Shown piece by piece: positions 14,688 through 18,274 of a stretch of 18,274 nt of DNA. The DNA is taken from the NCBI GenBank assembly GCA_046160675.1, contig JBJXHH010000050.1, positions 1 through 18,274 of the forward strand, written 5' to 3'. Under the pieces are notes generated by a model. That model had not been told where the DNA came from and ran no database searches. It worked only from the letters and a program-made list of their open reading frames with translations. The translations under genes were made by a program, and so were the position numbers. This DNA comes from JACMJP01 sp046160675. GTDB taxonomy: Bacteria > Bacteroidota > Bacteroidia > Chitinophagales > BACL12. Within the stretch, counting starts at the first letter, position 1; every line of letters begins with the position of its first letter.

Positions 14688-16205
14688 ATGAAAAGAATCC
14701 TGTTCTCTGTATGTATCCTCTTTTCCGCAGGGTTAATTGTTTCCTCCTGCGCTAAGAGATCATCTGTTACAGATTTTAAGTACAACGATCCTAAATACGG
14801 AGGTTTTGAAAACCAAAGCTATCCCGGTCAAGGCACAGGGCCAAACCTTGTACTTGTAGAGGGCGGTACAGCTGTGATGGGAACCACTGAGCAGGATGTA
14901 ACTTTTGAGTTTCACAATGTACCCCGCAGGATATCAGTTACTTCCTTTTACATGGATGAAACAGAAATATCCAACCTCAATTACAGGGAATACCTGTATT
15001 GGATGACAAGGACATTTTATGCAGATTTTCCCGAAGTAGTTAAAAGAGCATATCCGGATACATTGGTTTGGAGAGAGGAACTTGCATATAATGATCCGCT
15101 TGTTGATTATTATTTCAGGCATCCAAGCTTTAAAGACTACCCAGTAGTGGGTATATCTTGGCTGCAAGCTACAGAGTTTGCAAAATGGCGTACTGACAGG
15201 GTGAATGAAAGGATACTGGAAAAAGAAGGAGTAATGGCAGTGAACATCAACAACATAAACGAAGATAATTTTAATACAGAATCTTACCTCTACGGGCAGT
15301 ATACTACCGGGGCAGAAAAAGGCTTAAAAGACTATAGCCCTGAAGCTGGTGATTCTAAAGAAGGACGCCAGGTGCGTATGGAAGACGGTATACTTTTACC
15401 AGATTACCGGCTACCAACCGAGGCTGAATGGGAATATGCTGCATTAGGTTTGATTGGGAACCTTGTTGAGAACAATGAAATGATCACTGACCGTCGTTTG
15501 TACCCTTGGGATGCTAATACACTACGGGAACCTTCAACGAAAGAACGTTGGGCTCAGGGAGCGATGCTTGCTAACTATAAAAGAGGACGGGGGGATTATG
15601 CAGGTACTGCAGGTAAGCTGAATGATAATGCTGTGGTAACAGCCCCGGTTTATTCCTTCTTGCCAAATGACTACGGGTTATTTAACATGGCAGGTAACGT
15701 TAATGAATGGGTGCAGGATGTGTACCGCCCACTTACTTACTATGATATGGAAGATCTTAACTCTTTCAGGGGAAATGAATATGATGTGAGAGAATTGGAT
15801 GAAGAAGGTAACGTTGCTGAGAAAGACAGTTTAGGAAGAGTAAAATACAGGCCTCAGAAAGATGAGGAAGTGGTAAACCGGAGAAACTATAAAAAGGGAA
15901 ATGAAAAGAATTATGTTGATGGAGATTCAATCTCATTAGCATATTATGATTATGCAAAAACCACCCTCATCAGTGATAAATCCAGAGTGTATAAAGGCGG
16001 TTCATGGGCTGATGAAGCTTTTTGGTTATCTCCCGGAGCAAGAAGGCATCTAGAAGAAGATCAAAGCACAGCGATGATCGGCTTCCGCTGCGCAATGGTT
16101 CGTTTAGGAGGTGATGTTGACAATTTTACAAAAGGCGGAAACCAGTTTAAATCAACTGAAAAGCAAGCCAAGATCAATAAAAAATTGCGCAAACAAAGCC
16201 AATAA
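14688..16205 (+). CDS. gldJ: Gliding motility / type IX secretion lipoprotein GldJ
   Basis: 505 residues. A lipoprotein signal (MKRILFSVCILFSAGLIVSSC) places the lipidated cysteine at residue 21. The following KRSSVTDFKYNDPKYGGFE is typical of GldJ rather than GldK. The rest is an FGE-sulfatase (formylglycine-generating enzyme-like) domain: VEGGTAVMG (57-65), FYMDETEISN (87-96), PVVGISWLQATEFAKW (152-167), RLPTEAEWEY (241-250), GNVNEW (336-341), KGGSW (436-440) and GFRCA (465-469). The paired cysteines of true formylglycine-generating enzymes are missing; the only mature cysteines are C21 and C468, so the role is structural. GldJ is required for gliding and for T9SS stability in Flavobacterium. 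Its position beside porU, porV and a porP-like gene agrees. A lysine-rich tail (residues 484-505) ends the protein. It has its own promoter and a strong terminator. Confidence 0.93.
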   Translation: MKRILFSVCILFSAGLIVSSCAKRSSVTDFKYNDPKYGGFENQSYPGQGTGPNLVLVEGGTAVMGTTEQDVTFEFHNVPRRISVTSFYMDETEISNLNYREYLYWMTRTFYADFPEVVKRAYPDTLVWREELAYNDPLVDYYFRHPSFKDYPVVGISWLQATEFAKWRTDRVNERILEKEGVMAVNINNINEDNFNTESYLYGQYTTGAEKGLKDYSPEAGDSKEGRQVRMEDGILLPDYRLPTEAEWEYAALGLIGNLVENNEMITDRRLYPWDANTLREPSTKERWAQGAMLANYKRGRGDYAGTAGKLNDNAVVTAPVYSFLPNDYGLFNMAGNVNEWVQDVYRPLTYYDMEDLNSFRGNEYDVRELDEEGNVAEKDSLGRVKYRPQKDEEVVNRRNYKKGNEKNYVDGDSISLAYYDYAKTTLISDKSRVYKGGSWADEAFWLSPGARRHLEEDQSTAMIGFRCAMVRLGGDVDNFTKGGNQFKSTEKQAKINKKLRKQSQ

Positions 16206-16223
16206 TAAAAGCATTTAATTGTT

Positions 16224-16260
16224 AAAAAGCCTTTCGTTATTTTGCGAAAGGCTTTTTTTT
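16224..16260 (+). terminator. Strong intrinsic terminator after gldJ
   Basis: A perfect 9-bp stem, AGCCTTTCG (16228-16236) with CGAAAGGCT (16245-16253), and an 8-nt loop TTATTTTG. The stem is extended by AAAA/TTTT and followed by an unbroken T run to 16260. It ends 16 bp before the murF start, separating the two genes transcriptionally. Confidence 0.9.
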
Positions 16261-16276
16261 AAACAAATAAACCAAA

Positions 16277-17563
16277 GTGCAAGACACTGAACAATTGTTA
16301 GAAATATTTGAAACATCAACGGGTGTTTCTATTGATTCAAGAAATGTAGATCCCGGCAATATTTTTTTTGCACTGAAGGGTGAACATTCTGATGGCAATA
16401 TGTTTGCACAAATGGCAGTAGAGAAAGGCGCAGGATATGTTGTGATTGATAACGAAAAATATTTGCCGGAAACTTCTGATGAAAAATATTTTTTAGTAAA
16501 GGATAGTTTACAGGCTTTGCAAAACTTGGCTTCTGCATACAGAAATACTTTAAAAATTCCTGTTATTGCAATCACCGGATCGAACGGAAAAACTACAACA
16601 AAGGAATTACTGCATGTCGTTCTTCAGAAAAAATACCCAGCATTTGCTACAAAAGGAAACCTGAACAATCATATTGGGGTGCCGCTGAGTTTGTTGTCGG
16701 TTACACAGGAACAAAAGATTGCAATAATAGAAATGGGGGCAAACCATCAGAAGGAAATTTCTTTTTTATGCAATATAACTAAACCTACACATGGTTTGAT
16801 AACAAACGTTGGAAAAGCACACCTAGAGGGCTTTGGCGGGGAGGAGGGTGTGAAGAAAGGAAAGTCAGAATTATATCAGTACATTATGCAGCAGGGTGGA
16901 GTTGTATTTGCAAACAGCGGCCAGGAAAAACTGTTTGATGTGTATAAAGATTATAAACAATTGATAACCTATGGCTTTAAAAAAGATGATTTTGTTTCAG
17001 GCAAAATCATCTCCAGCTTGCCTTTTGCTACAATTGAAATTGAAAACGTAAGAATTGAATCGAATCTGGTTGGTCAATACAATGCTGAAAACATTCTTGC
17101 AGCAGCATGCGTTGGAAAATATTTTGGAGCAGATATGCAACAAATTAAAGATGCAATTGAGAGTTATCTCCCTTCAAATAACCGAAGCGAGTGGAAAGAA
17201 ATAAACGGCAATTATTTTATTCTTGATGCATATAATGCAAACCCCAGCAGCATGCAGGCCGCCATTGAAAATTTTATGCGCTTAGATGTTTCTCCCAAAA
17301 TTCTCATCATGGGCGATATGCTGGAGATGGGCGAATATGCAAAAGAAGAACACAAACATATTTTACATTTAGCAGAAGCCGGAAAATTTAATGAGCTGAT
17401 TACAGTTGGTAAAGAATTTAAAAATATTGATGCAAAAAACGTAACAGCTTTTGAAAACATTTCACAAGCGAAAGATTATTTTCTTTCTAAGAACTACATA
17501 GGATGTTACATTTTGCTGAAAGGCTCAAGGGGTATTGCATTGGAAAAAATAGTTGAGCAATGA
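16277..17563 (+). CDS. murF: UDP-N-acetylmuramoyl-tripeptide--D-alanyl-D-alanine ligase (MurF)
   Basis: 428 residues. In the cytoplasm it adds the D-Ala-D-Ala dipeptide to UDP-MurNAc-tripeptide using ATP, the last step of soluble peptidoglycan precursor synthesis. The N-terminal substrate-binding domain has DSRNVDPGNIFFALKGE (20-36). The ATP P-loop is ITGSNGKTTTKE (99-110). EMGANHQKEI and the NVGKAHLEGF segment belong to the central ligase domain. NAENILAAA and the DAYNANPSSM segment belong to the C-terminal ligase domain. The start is a GTG at 16277; the encoded N-terminus QDTEQLLEIFETSTGVSIDSR aligns with the usual MurF start, so no further upstream start is needed, and the gldJ terminator lies directly upstream. 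The stop codon is part of the terminator stem downstream. Confidence 0.95.
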   Translation: MQDTEQLLEIFETSTGVSIDSRNVDPGNIFFALKGEHSDGNMFAQMAVEKGAGYVVIDNEKYLPETSDEKYFLVKDSLQALQNLASAYRNTLKIPVIAITGSNGKTTTKELLHVVLQKKYPAFATKGNLNNHIGVPLSLLSVTQEQKIAIIEMGANHQKEISFLCNITKPTHGLITNVGKAHLEGFGGEEGVKKGKSELYQYIMQQGGVVFANSGQEKLFDVYKDYKQLITYGFKKDDFVSGKIISSLPFATIEIENVRIESNLVGQYNAENILAAACVGKYFGADMQQIKDAIESYLPSNNRSEWKEINGNYFILDAYNANPSSMQAAIENFMRLDVSPKILIMGDMLEMGEYAKEEHKHILHLAEAGKFNELITVGKEFKNIDAKNVTAFENISQAKDYFLSKNYIGCYILLKGSRGIALEKIVEQ

Positions 17564-17592
17564 ACAGATTACGTATCACTCATTGCTTTTTT
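17556..17592 (+). terminator. Intrinsic terminator overlapping the murF stop codon
   Basis: AGCAATGA (17556-17563, including the TGA stop) pairs with TCATTGCT (17580-17587) over a 16-nt loop and is followed by six T's (17587-17592). The T run also overlaps the stop codon of the convergent arginase-like gene. Confidence 0.55.
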
Positions 17593-18274
17593 AATGGCTC
17601 AACTTCATGAACACTTTCATCCATTTGTCAGGCAAGATATTATTTGTTGCGTCGAGATAATCTTCATAAGCGCAAGGAACTAACTGTTGGCGTTCGAATT
17701 TTTTGTGTACAGTAAAGGGCACTTCAACCCACCACCTTCCGCTTTTGTTACTTTTCCAAAAGGTCAGGTCATAACCATTTCCGTGCAGGTTCACTATATA
17801 CTTCGTAAAATTCCTTTCATCGGTAATCGGGTAATCTTGTTTCCGGTTGTAATATCCATCAATAAAATACCAGATCATTTGCGCAATCAATTGTGCAGTA
17901 AGCTCCTGGTTATCAAACATGGGGTTGTATTCATAAATACCCACTGAACTCACTTTGTCACTCATGCCTGCATACCGCATCACCTGGCATGCTTCTTCAC
18001 TGGTAAGGCCATTGGGCGTAGCATGTGCATGACCCGGAGCATCAGCAGCTTTTATAGCGCTGATATCAAAACTCACAATGTCTGCATCTCTTATTTCAGG
18101 TTCTGCATAGCGGAAACTTTCCTTTATTTTTCCCAACCTGCAAATATCAAAATACATGGTATCAATTGTGTTCAGCATTTCTTGTGCAAGAAAATGCCCT
18201 TGTGCGCCTATGGCGGTGTAGTTAAACAAATAATTTTTTTCATGTGAAAAAACATCAAGCAACCAATTGCATGC
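17591..18274 (-). CDS. Arginase/formimidoylglutamase-family protein, N-terminal part outside window
   Basis: The frame is open to the window end (codons continue upstream of the TTG at 18262), so at least 227 C-terminal residues are seen and the start lies beyond the window. Ureohydrolase-fold landmarks are DADIVSFDISAIKAADAPG and PNGLTSEEACQVMRYAG, corresponding to the arginase segment SFDxDxxDPxxAPG and the following GGL region. The first aspartate is kept, but the usual second metal-ligand aspartate is serine (FDIS). The C-terminus has SNKSGRWWVEVPF and CAYEDYLDA, which I associate with the Bacteroidota branch annotated as formimidoylglutamase or arginase-like. Family members cleave guanidino or formimino groups with two manganese ions; whether this branch does is unclear. 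It is convergent with murF (27-bp gap). The earlier metal-binding motifs (GGDH, DAHxD) would lie in the missing part. Confidence 0.8.
   Translation of the reverse strand, partial: ACNWLLDVFSHEKNYLFNYTAIGAQGHFLAQEMLNTIDTMYFDICRLGKIKESFRYAEPEIRDADIVSFDISAIKAADAPGHAHATPNGLTSEEACQVMRYAGMSDKVSSVGIYEYNPMFDNQELTAQLIAQMIWYFIDGYYNRKQDYPITDERNFTKYIVNLHGNGYDLTFWKSNKSGRWWVEVPFTVHKKFERQQLVPCAYEDYLDATNNILPDKWMKVFMKLSH

Noticed and set aside
1..18274. CRISPR array, insertion sequence, phage or integration site
   Set aside because: No spaced direct repeats, transposase or integrase coding sequence, or terminal inverted repeats were seen; tRNA-Glu has no duplicated 3' fragment nearby.

Overview
The window looks like a chromosomal segment of a Bacteroidota bacterium. 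The evidence is type IX secretion and gliding genes (porV, porU, a porP/sprF-like gene, gldJ), promoter-like elements of the Bacteroidota form TTTG-N21-TAnnTTTG, AT-rich leaders without Shine-Dalgarno motifs, and moderately AT-rich DNA. The exact genus cannot be read from the sequence; protein style is compatible with Chitinophagales/Sphingobacteriia rather than Bacteroidales. I see no insertion sequence, prophage, CRISPR array or abrupt compositional change. It reads as core genome, and I found no convincing undescribed system.

Layout. 1-652: C-terminal end of a membrane-anchored protein (start outside the window). 776-3503: two adjacent exported M16 peptidases, the first with an intact zinc site and the second with that site lost, closed by an intrinsic terminator. 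3648-5378: an FHS-type sugar MFS transporter with two extra helices. 5383-5877 (minus): a small lipoprotein of unknown function. 5958-6029 (minus): tRNA-Glu(TTC), with its own promoter and terminator. 6133-8340: gap-pgk, consecutive glycolytic steps in one likely operon.

8391-16205 is the most informative part. porU (sortase) and porV (its outer-membrane partner) are on the minus strand. A PorP/SprF-family gene diverges from porU across only 16 bp, and gldJ follows on the plus strand behind a good promoter. PorU and PorV form the attachment complex that removes C-terminal signals from T9SS cargo at the cell surface. GldJ is a lipoprotein of the periplasmic ring/motor side, and PorP/SprF proteins work with T9SS adhesins. 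murF (peptidoglycan precursor ligase) follows gldJ after a strong terminator. The window ends in a convergent, truncated arginase-family gene.

Transcription units are well delimited: hairpins with U-tracts lie after the M16 pair, after tRNA-Glu, between pgk and porV (facing porV), after gldJ and overlapping the murF stop codon. The points most worth a second look are the split of catalytic residues between the M16 partners, the long N-terminus and shared 16-bp start region of the porP-like gene, the altered metal motif in the arginase-like protein, and the inserted helix-loop-helix in the transporter.
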